DNA of 64,000 nucleotides from Bryum argenteum (Eukaryota > Streptophyta > Bryopsida > Bryales > Bryaceae), in the NCBI GenBank assembly GCA_037043015.1, contig CM073324.1, positions 14,591,013 through 14,655,012 of the forward strand. The letters run 5' to 3'. Of the stretch, positions 39,001 to 52,992 are shown piece after piece; positions within the stretch are counted from its first letter, which is position 1, and every line of letters begins with the position of its first letter. The translations under genes were made by a program, and so were the position numbers. Below the pieces are notes generated by a model that was not told the origin of the DNA, did not search any database, and saw only the letters and a program-made list of their open reading frames with translations.

Positions 39001-42000
39001 ATCCCTGTACGAATCTTGCTGCTCCAGCACTTCATGAGTGCCCGGTGACATCCCAATAGGCACTCCTCGCGCTTGAAAAAGCTCCGGCATTGGAGGCTCC
39101 AGCGCATTCCAAGGAGCCTCGAAGCCATTCCTAACCTGCTGCTCCGGCGCTTCAAAATCCCTGTATGAAGAGAAGAGAGAAAGATACGGGCTCGGAGACG
39201 ACTTCTGGGGTGATGCTTTCACCGCCCCATGTCTCTGGTAAGTCTCCTCCTCCTTCCCCTTGTTGTTCTTCACCACTTCCAGTTCACAAGCTCCCTCAAA
39301 CGATTTCTGGTGCCTGAGAAGTACATCGTGCACTGACACGAAAACGTTTCGCAGGTACTCATTCTTGGGTTCTTTGTTTTGCAGGAACTTCGAAATACGC
39401 GCTGATATATTCTTCATCTTGTCCCTCTTGGTCACCATCTCGGTTTCTGTAACACAAAGGCTCATAAATTACTGCAGGGTATGGAATCATCTATAATACT
39501 TTGAGATTAATCCATGAAGGCTGTCTCAGTAGGAACTGTAGATGATTCTGACCTTTGACAAGAGTGGTAGAGACCATAGCTAGCTTGGCGAGCTCCTGAA
39601 TGGCAATCCAGTGCCCCGTTTCTCCACCCCACACGCGTTGATTGCTTGATTGGTGCAAATTTGTTGAAACTTCCTGAAGCTCCTCTCTTGTCTCCACCTC
39701 ACAATGGGTAATATTTGAAGCAAAAACTTCCCACAATACCTGCCATGTCAAACGGAGACGCTTAAATTACTGGGGCTCTAAAATAGGGGTCACACAGAAA
39801 ACTGAATATATTTGCCTTCGAGTTCATCACAAGATCATCACAATAAAAAGAGAAGGCTCATTTCACCAGCAAAATACAGGGTTGCTGAAGAGTGCCTTAA
39901 AGATTAGATCTGAAAACTTACAGGGACCCTCGGTAAGTCCTTCGCTTGCTCCACCCTTCCAAAGTTGCTCCTCACATTCAGACTCTGTCACAATTCAGAA
40001 AAGTCAGCAGATTGCACTAAAACATACAAACAAGGACTGTTGAGATGATATTTCAAAAACTGTGGGTTATGAGTAGATAAGGAGTGCTTTTAGTACTTGG
40101 GTAGCGAACTGATCCATTGATGAAAATAGACTTTTACGCTTCTCCCAAAATTTGTCCCAATGCTTCCGTTGATCTTCCAAGTCCGACTTCTCGCTGGCTT
40201 GCAACGTTCTTGACAAACTGGCTTGATGCACAACAGGCAGTAATGCGTTTGCCAATCGACGACAAATGGGGCAGAGGAACTCTACTTTCTCAATTTGAAC
40301 AATTCCTTTACCTGGCACCAAGAAAATACTCTTTCATGAATATAGGGTTGACATGTCTTCTTTTCATGATTGAGAAGCAGCAAAATGTCAAATGAAGCCC
40401 AGTAATATATCGAAAACAATACCTTCATAAAGTGCGTCTTTACTGTGGCTCTCCTGAAGAGAAGAGTGATAGCTTTGGAAACACTCCTCATGCATCTGCG
40501 AACACAGCCCTATACAAATCAACCATCTACAGAGCGACAATCACATATTTTACCAATCTGAATCTAATACCAAAAAAAGAACCTTCAAATGGAATATTCA
40601 CTAAAACTGGTAACAAGATACAAAGACGAAGACGGCCATGCTCGTGGACCAACTGATGAAGTAGGACAACCACATTACCTGATGGCCACAACAACGAACA
40701 TGCTCTGTGGATATATTATCAATCATATCCTCTCCAATATAAACAACCAACTGCTTGGCATTCTCAGAGTCGTTTGCCATGCTTGCCGTCTTCACGATGG
40801 ATTCAGCAGAGTCTTTGTTATCCACTTCCTCCCTCTTGTTCATGACAAGCTTTGGCATATTGTAACGTTGAACAAAAGCAATCCAGCCTGTTGATTTATC
40901 GTTGCCACCACACTGCAACGACAGAGAGAAAACTGGACACTGAAGTTTTTCTGAAGGAACTGGGAATCGGAGAATCAAACACCCAAGCAACAGAGTTTCA
41001 CACTTCCATTACGAGTACAGAACGACAGGGCATACCTCACTACGACATAAAGCACATTCTTGAGCATCATTTTGCTCCACCACAGCTTTTTCACTTTTGG
41101 CAACCACGCTAGTGACTTCAGATGAAGGATCCTCGTTACCATTCTCTGTTCCCAATCTACTATCGATGATACTAGAGGTGTCACTTTCGTCATTGTCGCT
41201 ATCTTCGAATTGCTCTAAGAAAGCGCTTTGCCTGCACCAGTACAGTATTCTGATGATTATGCACCCACAAAAGAAGCCAAGCAGACATTATACAAACATA
41301 AGCTATGTCATATTGATCTACCATGAGCTCAGCAAACCAGAAAGATTCATCGAAATACAAGGATCTATGAAAGACGTAGTCACAATGGTCAATAAAAGCT
41401 AAGATAGTCGTACTTGGCTCTGAATTGCGCCATTATAGCTTCCTGCCGTTGTTTCTTTTGTAACCTCTCGTCATCTTCGGTGGCATGAACTCGAGCCTGG
41501 AGAATTATATTAGCACAAATGAGAACACGAGTCTACAACCTCACTCCAGAATATTGATCTCATATCGCAAGAAAAGCTTCAGTTCCTGAACCTAAGTAGT
41601 TCCGGGCGACTTACATGCAATTTGGGTGATACGACCAACTCTACATTTGCTGTTGAAGTCTCCGAGGCTACCGTGTAAGGAGATGCCTTCAGGAGTAGCA
41701 GAACATATTGTACAGAGTCAACCAATCCTGGCATTGAGCATTCATGTCAGACTCAGTTACTAATTGCACTTTCAGGAAATCATGGAGCCATGTGAGAGCA
41801 GCCAACTTACTAGGAGCACTAGTCACATCTTGCAATTGGCGAAGCAAATCTAAAATACAGGGGAACTCCGACTGCTGTATTCCCCACTCCATAACCCCTG
41901 TGCTCTCATTAAGCTGAGGTCTACGAAGAACGTTGTAATAAATGTCGTTGGACGGGACATGAGGCGACTGCAAAACCTTCGGAGATCCAGGGAACCTTTC

Positions 42001-45000
42001 TCGGTTTTCCCTGCAAACGCATACATGCATAAATCAAACATAGCCGGCTTCACTTATGGACAACTTTGCTTCAAATTCATGCCGATCCAAAACCCAAGCA
42101 CCGATACGATTTGAAAGGCAATATGCAGACGGATGAGCATTCACAGCCGAAACTTCAATGTGAGAGGGCAGTACCGCCGATCCTGAAGTGTGAGTGCCAT
42201 CATTTGCAAAGCTATAACACCAAGTGCTTCACAAGCAGTTGCTGTGCAATCCTTAACGACCAGAGCGTTTACATGGTTCAAAACGTTCCACAATAATATA
42301 TGGCATTCCTGTGATACATGCCATCACACCAAGCACGAACTCAGAAGCCTCAATACTACATCAAATCCACACAAGAGACGTTTCGTCAAATTTAAGATAA
42401 AGGCCACATGCGGCGACGTGAGCTTGTACCTCGGTATGAAGGAGATTAACTAGTCGACTGTATGGCTGTTTCACAAACCCCGAGGGTTTTATTCGCCAGT
42501 AATGCGGCAGTTTACCGACACTGACTGCTCTTTCCTGTAAAGGTTTCAATCAAATTGCACCATCACCACAGAGCTGTTAGCCAAGGATGATTACTAACTC
42601 GTATTGTGCAATTTGACTGCCAGAACTATCCCATGAGTCGCTGAGAGCCATCAGTCATCATCAGTAAAGACATTCTCAATGGTTAGAAATCAGTTCTAAG
42701 AAAGACTCCTAATATCTCAACAACAGTCACTTGCTAGTTGACCAGACGCAGAAGAGTGCAGACACTCTCTTACCTGGGCATCTTCTAATTCATTAATATA
42801 GAAGTGGGCAAACAGCGAATCAAACTCGTGCCAGCACTCGGCTTTCAATTCGTAAAAGCCCCGCTCTTGAACCTGATCACCGGACCAAGGATGTGAAACT
42901 CTAAAATCAAAAGTGTCGAACATCCAAATTGTAAGCAGATCCGCAAAGACCTCATGAGGAACTATTAACGACCAGTCACAGCAACTGCTCAAAATATTGT
43001 ACATGTAGAGGCGAGAGAGGGTTCACCTTGGGATGATGAAAATGGGCCACCTTATCCAGCATTGCAGTCAGTTTGTCATGATCCACCGGAATAGCGCTTA
43101 GGGCACGGCAGAGCTGACATAAAAAAGGCAGAAGCTTCACTGTTAGCAACGAGCAGAAATAGCTCATAGGCTAAGAAGCGAAAGTAAGAAAAGACAAAGA
43201 ATCTCACCTGGGAGTACGTCTGATTCTTGACACAGAGCCACTGAATGACATCGTAACGCAAACAATCGTCCTGCACAATGAAGTCAGTTCCACCCCCTCA
43301 GAATTGGATACGCTGGGGACACACTTTTAGGAGGCACCACTAATCAAAGTGCAATTCAGTACACCTGTAATGTGGTGTACTCTTAAATAAGAAAATAAGT
43401 TACAAGTTCTCACCTCCTCCATTCCTGTATTCCGACGCTCACGAACAACCTGAGGCGACACAGAACATGCTAAGTTAAAAATAAGTTGCACCTGCTTGTG
43501 AGGATCATCACGAAATACAAGCTAAGTGTCCAAAACAAACTCCTGTCTGAATGTAACAATGAAAACCCAAACAATTTCGAGAAGTCTCAATTCAACAAAA
43601 TCAAGCTTCAAAGATTCATAGATTAGCGGAGATGGGCAGAAGGTACTTTACCAGCAATACTAATCGAATAAAATCCTGCAGCAACGACATTCTGTCTTTT
43701 ACGAGACTTTCGTGCTCAAACTGGGGTGACGACACCAGCTCCTTGAGCTGTCACTCAAAACAAGTAGCGTGAGACTCCAATATCCAGCAGATAGGTTTCA
43801 AAACATATCCTTTCCAACACTGTCGATATTACTACATCCTTCAGATCAAAAAAGTATCAACTCATCACCTCAAAACGCTCGGCCATTCGCATGAACACTG
43901 CCCGCTCCATGTTTTCTCCAGCAACAGCACAGAACTGCAACAACAATATATCCATATCCATTGACCTGCCATTGTCATAATAACTTCTATCAGCAACTTC
44001 ACATCATGTCGAACATGTTGGTGCATGTTCGTTTCTGATAGTACAGAATTCACAATAGTCACAGAAGTCAACACCAATAAAGACTAATCGTCTAATTGCC
44101 TCGACTTACTGATCATGCCAAAAACTTCCACGGTAGATAAGCTCCAACCGGCCAAAGTCCTCTGACGCGCGAAGCCATCCTCCTGCACGGATCTACAACA
44201 GAAACGAAAACTCACATCAAAGCCAGTTCTGCTTACTAAAACCTTGAGATTGAACCGCTGCCAGATTACCATAATTACAGTCAAAGCAACTGGACCCAGA
44301 TTGCAAATATAGACAAAAAGAAATACCTGTGCCATCCACACCATTATCCGTAAAGGATGCTCCATCAATGCAAGCACCTGATCAATAGCAACCAGTACAA
44401 AAAACCATCAGTAAATTTGATCATAGAGAAATCTCTAAACCAAGTTTAAACGAAGAAGCTATGACGAGAATGCCACCAAGACAATTCTATATCAAGCCCA
44501 GGATTCACCTAATCGGGAACCTAAAGCTCATCCTCCCACAAACGAACAGAGATCCAAAACGTCCATGTCTCAACAAAAGACTTCGAACCTACCTCCTTCT
44601 CTGAAAGCCGAGTTTCCAAGCTCGAAAGAAACCCATTCTTCGCATCTTTCCACGGTAACAGCACCAACTTTGCCAATATGGCACTCAGCGTCCTGTGTAG
44701 AGGGATATGGAGGGACATGGGACTGTTTGATAATGTGTCATTCAAGAACTTTACCGTTGATTCCTGCATAAACAACTATTGTCAGAAATACATACGTCAT
44801 CCTTCTAGGCCCATTTGAATGCTGTTCCGTAAAAGATCAGAAACTAGAGTGACCTCGAGGACACAGAAGGTCTGCAGCTACTTGAGTTAGCAGAAGCATT
44901 ACGACTCAGAATCAGAAACGACTCAACTATAAAATGTTCCATAAAAGAGCAGTAAACATTTGCTTCTGCAGTTCACTTGCCAACACATGAAAAAACCTCA

Positions 45001-48000
45001 ACGGTCTTGGATATACTTGCCTTACTTAAGTAACTGTGCAGCTGCTGCAACGTTAATGAAGCTGTCGTAAGTAGAGTACTCCTAGCTATTTCGATTGAAC
45101 CCTCCAACTCAGGTTTATAAATATCATGGCATCGAGAGATGATCTGGAATAAGATGGCCATTGTATTCATCTGCATTTCACAAACAAATCAATCACGAAT
45201 CATTCACAAAAATGCAAGGATCGACCTCTTCCAATCCTCTTCCAACTATCTGTATCCATTTCCTAACTGAACCTTGCAATTACGAATTTTTACCGACATA
45301 CAGCAACATCCGTAAAACAGCTGGAATTAGCGAGCTCTTTGAACACACATGAGTTAGAAGGCAGAGGAGCCTATTACGGACCTCGAGCTGAATAGCTAAT
45401 GTCCACTCATTCTGCACCTCGAAATCGATATCCCTTGTTGACATATACGGGTTCATCCACTGCACAAACAACGACCGTTATCAACGAGTCATGAATACGA
45501 AACCATACTTGACAATTTCATAAGGCCATGGGATACAAGCCCATAAAGAACGATTGAGCTGCATTCCTGCACTACCTCCACTGCTGAGCTCAAGATCAAA
45601 GCCTAGCCTCAAAGCAACACATCACATGATTGGTAGACTGCAAACCTGGAGAGAGACAAGAACTTTCAAAATAGACGTAAACACATCAGGCTGCTCTTCC
45701 ACCAGCATTTGTGTCACCTCCGTATGGGCAACAATCAAACGCAAGTCTCCTTGAGGTCTCAAATACATCTACAAGACAAATGAAGCACGAAGTTCAGCTC
45801 TGAAACTGAAACAACGCTTCTCCAGTGGTAGTTGGGGGCACATCTCATGATTCCTGACATAATTCAACCACGATCAATCCTCACTATAATAGCGTAAAAC
45901 AGTTCAAACAAGAATTACAATCACAAACATGTACAGTGACCAGCTCAGAGAAACAAGCGGATTCTTGGTCTCGTAACTTGGGAAAGAGTGCGAAGAACTC
46001 AAATTCATGTCAAATTTGTAGCACCCACCTTATTCACAATTTTAGGATCTCTTACGTTCACTACATCGGTGCCACTGTCATCATTCAGCATCACCACAAG
46101 TTAAGTATCCAAGATCTCTGGCAATTAGCGACTTGAATTACAATTCACGCATTCAGTCCGATGAACAATTAAAGTATGTATAAACTTCAGCTTATGAACA
46201 TGCAGGATCTGGAGAATCAAGAACTTGTTCTGAAGATGCTTAGACCAGTACATACCTTCTCACACATCGCTTTAGAATTTTATCAAAACTCATCACAAAC
46301 AATCTCAGTAAGTCCTTGCTCCTTATAAACTCCACGTTCTTCGCATTAAATATTTGCACCATCACTGCAGCGGACAAAGTGCACTAATCAGAATCGTCCA
46401 ACTAGAAGCCAATAAAGAGCGGCAAATCACAGCCTTTTCTCTTGCCATGGGCCATCTCACTACTTGCTCACGTACCTCTCTCCAGACTTGAGTCAAGACT
46501 TTTGAAGTGCTTAATGGTTGGATCATATGGTACGTCTCTGATGTTTCTGTTGACCACACTCTCAATCATCGCTTGATAGTTGCCCATGAGTTCCTCGGCG
46601 TACTGCTGCTTGAAGACTGGATTATAGAGCATCTGTAAAAACAACGTCGTTTCCTGCAAAATGGTTACAGAATGGTCCGAATTTTAGTCCAAACTGTCAG
46701 TCCCAATACAACATAGAGCTTTTAAGATCAGATGAAATGATCGACTTTGCAGTAGTATGCTATAGTTCTACTTAAAGTTTCAGCTAAGTTGCATTCAGAA
46801 TTGGTGTCAAAGTTTTCCAGAGCATTACCCCCTCCATAATCTCTTCTGGCATGCTAGAAAACATCTTCAGTAGAATTTGCAACGGGGCTTTCAACTGCAG
46901 ATAAAGAACATGCAATTAGCACCCAATCTCATACGCGATAGGAAAACCTCAGGAAGTAGCAAAGCCATCATCCAACTGTTGAAACACTTAATGCAAGAGC
47001 AACAAATGCCGGTGCATATATCTACATTGGAGTCGTTTATAGAAACCAACAAGCCTCAAAGAGGTTGTCGTTAAGATGGGGTACTGCACCTCACGTGTCT
47101 CCCTGTCGTGCACAGTCTTCTGGACAATCTCCGTACACACAATCTTGCGAAGGGCATCCACGGAGCACAACTGGAAACAAGATCATCCAAGGAAGGCTGG
47201 AAAGATATCAGCAAACAGACATTTACAATTTGAATCAAGTTTGAGCTACGAGTAAAGCAGATGCTAGGCATTGTTTATTTGGAGAACCCATGCAAGGTGC
47301 GCACTAATCTCAGCAAAGTTGAAAGTGAAAATACTAGAGTTCCCAACACCAGACCTTTTGAAGCCAATCTAGGAAGACCAGGGCCGTCTCTATCTTCTTT
47401 TTTTGATCAGCTGGTGGTCCTCCCTTCGCTTCTGCTGGGATGTAAACAATGATGAACGAAAGCATGCCCAACACTTCGCTCACTGATGCACAAAAGATCG
47501 CAAAAGAGTGTCAAGCCAATGATTATCGTGCAAGTCCTCCACCCAGCTCCATTTTATGAGACTGCGCTGAGCTTATAACGCGGTGCATTTCAGAATAGTC
47601 ATTGTACGCGCAGCAGGCAACCTAGTGGTGTCATTGCATTGAGCAGTAGCATCCTTTATCATTTCTATCAGCTTCGGAAGATTAACCAGCTCAGCCACAT
47701 GATTCCAACTGTAGTTACTGCAACAATAATCGTTCAAAGACGAACTCCAACCTGAGTTTTTCGTAGGACCCTCGAGTTCAGGCGGCACAGAATGATCCTG
47801 ACGATCCACGCTACGGTGGGCACTACAGAACCTGTTACAACATTCAATCACTTCGATGAGAATGATTGAATCCTACTTAACTCGGCAATCTTACTTCAAA
47901 AGAGACTTGTATTATTTCGCGAAATCATACACAATATTAATGGAGAAGCTGTCCAATAAGGACCAACTAGTTGTTGCTGTAGACCAGGAGAGAAATACGA

Positions 48001-49217
48001 GACTCTCTGGTAGGATTGACCATAGAGAGTGTGGTGAATTACCCTATCTCTTGCCAGGCCTCTGGATCTCCACAGTCACAACAACCGCCAGACTCACTGT
48101 GATACATTACTGCATTCGTGGTAGAGCATTCGTCAGTATTTTAAAACCTAATGATTCGATGCATATATTGATATTGTTGGGAGCATCAAGCGATCACGAG
48201 GTACGAACCGTAATCATGCGCTTTGTGTTCACCCTTCAGGAAACATCCCTTGCATATGGCACTGCGGAAACAAAGGCTGATTGTCAGCACAAAACGTACT
48301 CTAGCTGACAAGCGATCGACACCTCCGTGACACAGTTTGACCCATGCTGAGAATTTAACCCTAAAAGTTGCCTCTCGTACTCAATGAATCCTGATGAACA
48401 GGGGAATCTACTTAATCAGAAGCAGTGCTTTCACCACATCTTATTGCTTGCACATGGAAATATACTTAGAGGACACCAGAGAACACTCCGAAACCGGACC
48501 GGTGATGCAATCATCTTGCAGAGCTGCTTTGATTGAGGACTTCAGCTTTGCAGGGATGTATGGGGGCACATTGATTATGGGTGGATGGCTTGAAACGGAT
48601 TCCAAATCTTCTAACTTAGAGAATCACTCGAATAAATTGAAACTCGGCTAGTGATCTCCAGCTTCAAGGTGCCCAGGGCATCCACAATACACGATGACCG
48701 GTTTCAACTTGATATTTCAAGTTTAGTTTCTGTAACAAACCTGGCGTCGTTGACTTGGCATGTTCGGCAGCGGTAAGCCACCGTGCCCTTGACCCACACA
48801 GTCGTGCACTGGGCCTGTCCACTGGACTGCAAGGCCTCCAAGTAGAGCGAAAACGCCTCGACTTGGGAGGGGCACATGCGCCGCTCGTACGAGTGCACTC
48901 TCTCCAGCGCATCCCCGCGAGTGAAGCATTGCAAAGGCCCCCACGAGAAGCTCATCTCGTACATTTTCACCGACCACAACCACCAGGAAAGGAGAGAGGA
49001 TCAATCAAGCTACTGTGCCACCATAGAAGCCGTGAAAGAGGACGACGGAAGAGGTTGTGGCAATCTATGGAGGAGGCGAGGAACTCGAGGACAAGCAAGA
49101 CTGGCTCTTAAGTCTCCATGTCTTCTGCAACCCTACTGAGGGCACTGGTATGTGCCTCTGCAGCTGATACCAAGCCTCGGTATCCATAGGCAACAAACCC
49201 CTGTTCCTACTCGCCAT
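36015..49217 (-). CDS. UBR-box/RING E3 ubiquitin ligase, N-recognin of the PRT6/UBR1 type
   Basis: A many-exon gene of the N-degron pathway: the UBR box binds basic N-termini and the RING ubiquitinates the substrate. Probable first exon 49137-49217 (MASRNRGLLPMDTEAW); exon 2 ends at 48741 (its start is unsure). Exons 48209-48261, 48043-48109 and 47752-47831 complete the UBR box: TVWVKGTVAYRCRTCQVND, SAICKGCFLKGEHKAHDY, HSESGGCCDCGDPEAW, FCSAHRS. The helical middle occupies 47.2-41.4 kb, including the winged-helix-like LRYDVIQWLCVKNQTYSQ. The RING is QECALCRSE (ends about 41036), 40679-40912 (to CCGHQ), MHEECFQSYHSS (about 40.45 kb) and VEFLCPICRRLANALLPVV. Exon 38422-39446 carries tandem repeats. 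The C-terminus is 37194-37265, 37013-37068, 36800-36900 (EPALCLVCGTFFCCG), 36586-36695 (LVLIRGDRVCMAPSLYLDQH), 36208-36267 and 36015-36098, all in phase. Not every middle exon was delimited. No disruption was found in the exons checked. Confidence 0.9.
38635..39160 (-). repeat. Tandem 123-bp (41-residue) coding repeats in the N-recognin gene
   Basis: Units start at about 38635, 38758 and 38881 (123-bp steps) and 39037 (156 bp, with an inserted DSYRDFEVQE-like piece), with a partial unit beyond. Each encodes WNxxEAPWNAxEPPxPELFQ, then ARGMPEGMIPGT. The three nearest units are almost identical in DNA. The truncated N-recognin copy has none of them at the matching place. Confidence 0.92.
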
Positions 49218-50000
49218 GAGACCGAACGATCAACTCAACGATCTGGAATAAGGAATCATATTCCTGGACACCCGGAAGCTACGCGAAACACTTTGAATTC
49301 GTCGTCGGCCACCCAGCTGCAATCGAAGATCCCCAGAATTACAACCCCAGATTACCGACAGCATCCCCTTCACCAAAACGAACGTTCCAAAGGATAATCC
49401 AAAGCAAGAATCTGCGAACGGAGAGAAGAGTATCGGCCCAGAATGAAAGTGGGTGCTCTTAGATTCCTCTCGAACTAGGGATTTCAAGCATATGGGTTCT
49501 CTTGGCTGCGGAGATTTGAGTGTGGGCTAATAAGGGGAAGAGTTGTCTGTGTTTGGACGGTCGCAGCATGAGATGGCAAGTGAGAAAGACGGCGAAGCCG
49601 CATTCTGCGACACCACAGCTACATGTGGAGTGCGAGCGGAGGAAAGCCCGGAGAGTCGGTAACCCGAAAAGTCGAACCAAACAGATTTTCACGGTACAGA
49701 CAGATTTACCCTCTCGCCCCCCTCGAATTCTCCCTGTTCCAACCAAAGCATGCGCGAAGACGATAAACAGTGACTTTGTTGCTTGTCTGCAATTGTACCA
49801 CCTCTGTTCGCCGGAAAGCGCATCAGGACCAAGTCTCATAATGCTCAGGACAGTAGGGGGGAAGTGTTGGGCCCAAACTTGCAAGTGACCCCAAGGGATT
49901 CGAAATCACGTTTTCACTGCCGTATGCTACTTTTCTATTTTTCTTTTGTTTCCTAGCCCAGATTTGTTATTTTCAAATCTTGAGCGGACATGAGTTTGGT
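49218..50000. other. 5' flank of the N-recognin gene
   Basis: GC-richer than the DNA beyond 49.9 kb, so it probably contains the promoter and 5' UTR. Long open frames on both strands (49459-49888) have no family resemblance and overlap each other. Confidence 0.45.
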
Positions 50001-52980
50001 GCAATGAATGCGGAGTACCGGCATTTAGTTACAAGTTGGCAGAGAAGTTATGAATGGAGTTTCAAGGTTTGGGATTTTTGCCGTTTCAAATTCTTGAAAA
50101 ATACCATAGTATCACAAGGTTATCACATGGATACCACCTGCGTTGTTCGAGTAGAGAAGGTGTTGCTTTGGAAAATCACGGGGATTCCATCTGCTGCTAG
50201 AATGATCAAGGGGAAAAAATCACTGAAGATAAGTCAATACCCTCAATATCTTCAAATCCAAACTCACAATCGTCATATTATATTACTTAATTCCTTACAT
50301 ATCAAACTATAACCACGGTGAAGGTGCAAAGTTGCTGCTTTTTCTAATGGATAGCAAGCCAACTCCTCGTACTCATAAGACTCAGTAGTTCTTCATACAA
50401 GCCCTAAGTAAGACGTAAATATCATCAATCTCTTGACTCATTAAGCAATAATTCCATTCTCTCACACTCTGTCACCCTATCGTTGTTAAATTCTATGGCA
50501 TATGGCGCTTTTGGGGAGGAAAGGTACCTTGTGAAGTGCCAATACCATCTACACTTGCGAGAAAAACTTCCCACAATTATTAGTCTTGATTGTGCTTCTT
50601 CCTTGGTTCTAGTTAGGGCACTTTAACAAATTTCTTTAGTTCATGATAGCGTGGTGATAGAGATCGAGGTTCTTACCGTCCACCCTAGTTAAACTTATTT
50701 TTCGTAAGCTTGTAGTTTAGCCAATCACGAAGCCTCTAAATCTAGGTATTTAGAATTAATTTCCCATTTTCTCCCATTAACTAGTTACTTGACTCAATTC
50801 CTGTCAAGTGATGGATGAAAATTAGAAGAAATGGATAAATGTACTTTCACAGTTAGTAGAGTTGCTTGGCCCGTCGGAGATGTGTGTGTGTGCATGTTTT
50901 GTGAATGGGAAGAGGGAGTAGAGATTTAAAATCAAGTTTCGTGTTGTAATGATGGTGTGAGAACTAAGATCTAGGGTTAGAAGGAAATCATGAATTGGTA
51001 TTGCACGAGAAGTCATGAGTTAGTGTCTTTTTTTTTCTCTCTCTTTTCTTTCTTTATCTTTAAAAAAAATAAAAAAATAAAAAATAAAAGATTATTATTT
51101 GGAAATATTCAGTGGCGAGGTTTGATTAGCGGCGAGTTCTAGCAACATAGCAAGCAGTAGTTGTGACGACATTGTGATGAGAAGCGGCTCTTGCGCGCGG
51201 AGCACAAACTTGCGCGAAGCATCAACAAATCGCAAGATCGAGCCGATGAAGAGCGTTGGCAAACGTGGTGGGAAAGCAGGGCCTTCCCGGCCGATCGATC
51301 GAGTAGTTGACGGCGCCGCAGACGCATATTGCTTGGCGAAGTCAAGCAAAGAAAGCTGCAACATCAACAGCCTTGTACACGCCCTTTAATAATACACAAA
51401 GTGCACATGGTGATAACAGAAAGAGAGCCCCCTCTTCCTCTAATTATTCACCTTTTAGTGTTTTTTTTGTTGATTAGATACTAAGATGCTTGCAATTAAA
51501 CATTACTCCTAAATTGGTGACCTTAGTTACCCCCAAAAACATGGCGTTGGTGTTAATCCTTACCAACTCGAGCATGGTGGTTGTATGGTTGCTTGTTGCA
51601 GTAATCGGTGTGTTAGCACAGTAGGTTGCATGACTGGTGAAAGGCATAGCGCGGAAGTGCTACCCAATTTCTCCACAAGAACCTAAATTCCTTACATTAG
51701 GGATTATATTGGTTGTTGGTGTATGTGAGGTCATTGGTTGATTCCCACAAAATGGTACTCAACAATTGATTGGTATTTGGGTCATTGGTAGAAACTAGGT
51801 TTGCACTAAGTTCACCAAGACACATGCAACATATGACAATGACAATATGTTCATACTTCTTTGTTTAAATGCATATATCCACACGCACAACACACAAGTT
51901 TCAATTGGTAATACTAGTACAATAGTCATATACGTGAGTACATTGGCGTGTACCAACTACTAATCTACTCAAACCAGTTTTCTATTGGTGTAATAGGAGG
52001 ATATCAGCCAAGGATATCAAAGAATAGCATGATACTAGATTTAAGATACCCGTGAACCGGACAAGGACATCTTGAATCTAGTATATTGCTAGATGCACTA
52101 CATCCTTGTGCACAGCACCAGTTCTTCTTTATTCTTTTTCTTTTAAACCAATCAATGTAAAAGCCAATAAATGCTGCACAACAGTTGACTCAACAATCAA
52201 TCAACGAATTTTTTTTCTATTGGTGGTAAACACCAGCTCGGGTGAAGATGCGGCAACAACCGGAAGATCTGATACTGTACCGTTCTCCGATAATACAGTG
52301 CAAGTGTACGGCGTTCATCAGTAAACAGTTACAGAATGGCGTCAGCACAGACAATGAACAGTCAGTCGCATTAAATAAACTCCTCATCAATTCCTCAGTC
52401 TAGTAAAAACTCAAAAACAAACTTGCACCACACTGCCAATATAGTAGACTAGCACAGACTAAGTCGCATGTCGATCCGATTCAGATTGATTATCAAAGCT
52501 ACTGGAGCATGTTCCCTCCATTCTGATAACTAGCCGGTGGTGTCTGATGATTACAATGCAATCAGATTGACCAAGTTCGGAACTGATGAAAAAGACGTCG
52601 CCGAGGGTCTGAAGTTGCAGAGAGCTGGTTTCGGTGGAAATAATGCATTTCGGACTTGGTGCTGCAGGAAGCCAGGACTGTGTTTGTTTGTTTATGTGTC
52701 ACATTGTGTTTTTATGTGGATTACCTTAAAGGTGGTAGGGTGACAGACTGGAAAGGCTCCCTGAAATTGCTGGTGCAGAAAAATGGAAGAATAATGCACC
52801 GTGCCGGGTGCAGTTCAGAGCAATGGGGGGGGACCCAGCTATCGCGGGTAGCATGTCCACCGCTCCTGCTGGGACATGAATGGGTTCTCGTTGTTTGTGT
52901 GATGGCGACCGCCTTTGCACTTTATATTTTAGGGCCGGTTCACAGTATTGCCGCTCGGAGTTCGAAAGTTCGGTCACCCA
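50001..52980. other. Gene-free stretch with a GC-richer island and an unassigned open frame
   Basis: Mostly AT-rich. A GC-richer island at about 51114-51390 is open on both strands (90 codons minus, 71 plus) but I recognise nothing in it. At 52537-52640 a short plus-strand frame (TKFGTDEKDVAEGLKLQRAG) ends near a possible donor; it could be a stray exon. Neither is called a gene. Confidence 0.4.
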
Positions 52981-52992
52981 AACTACTCTTAG

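Noticed and set aside
49459-49888. Overlapping 120-140 codon open frames on both strands upstream of the N-recognin
   Set aside because: They overlap each other, have no family likeness and lie in the probable promoter and 5' UTR.
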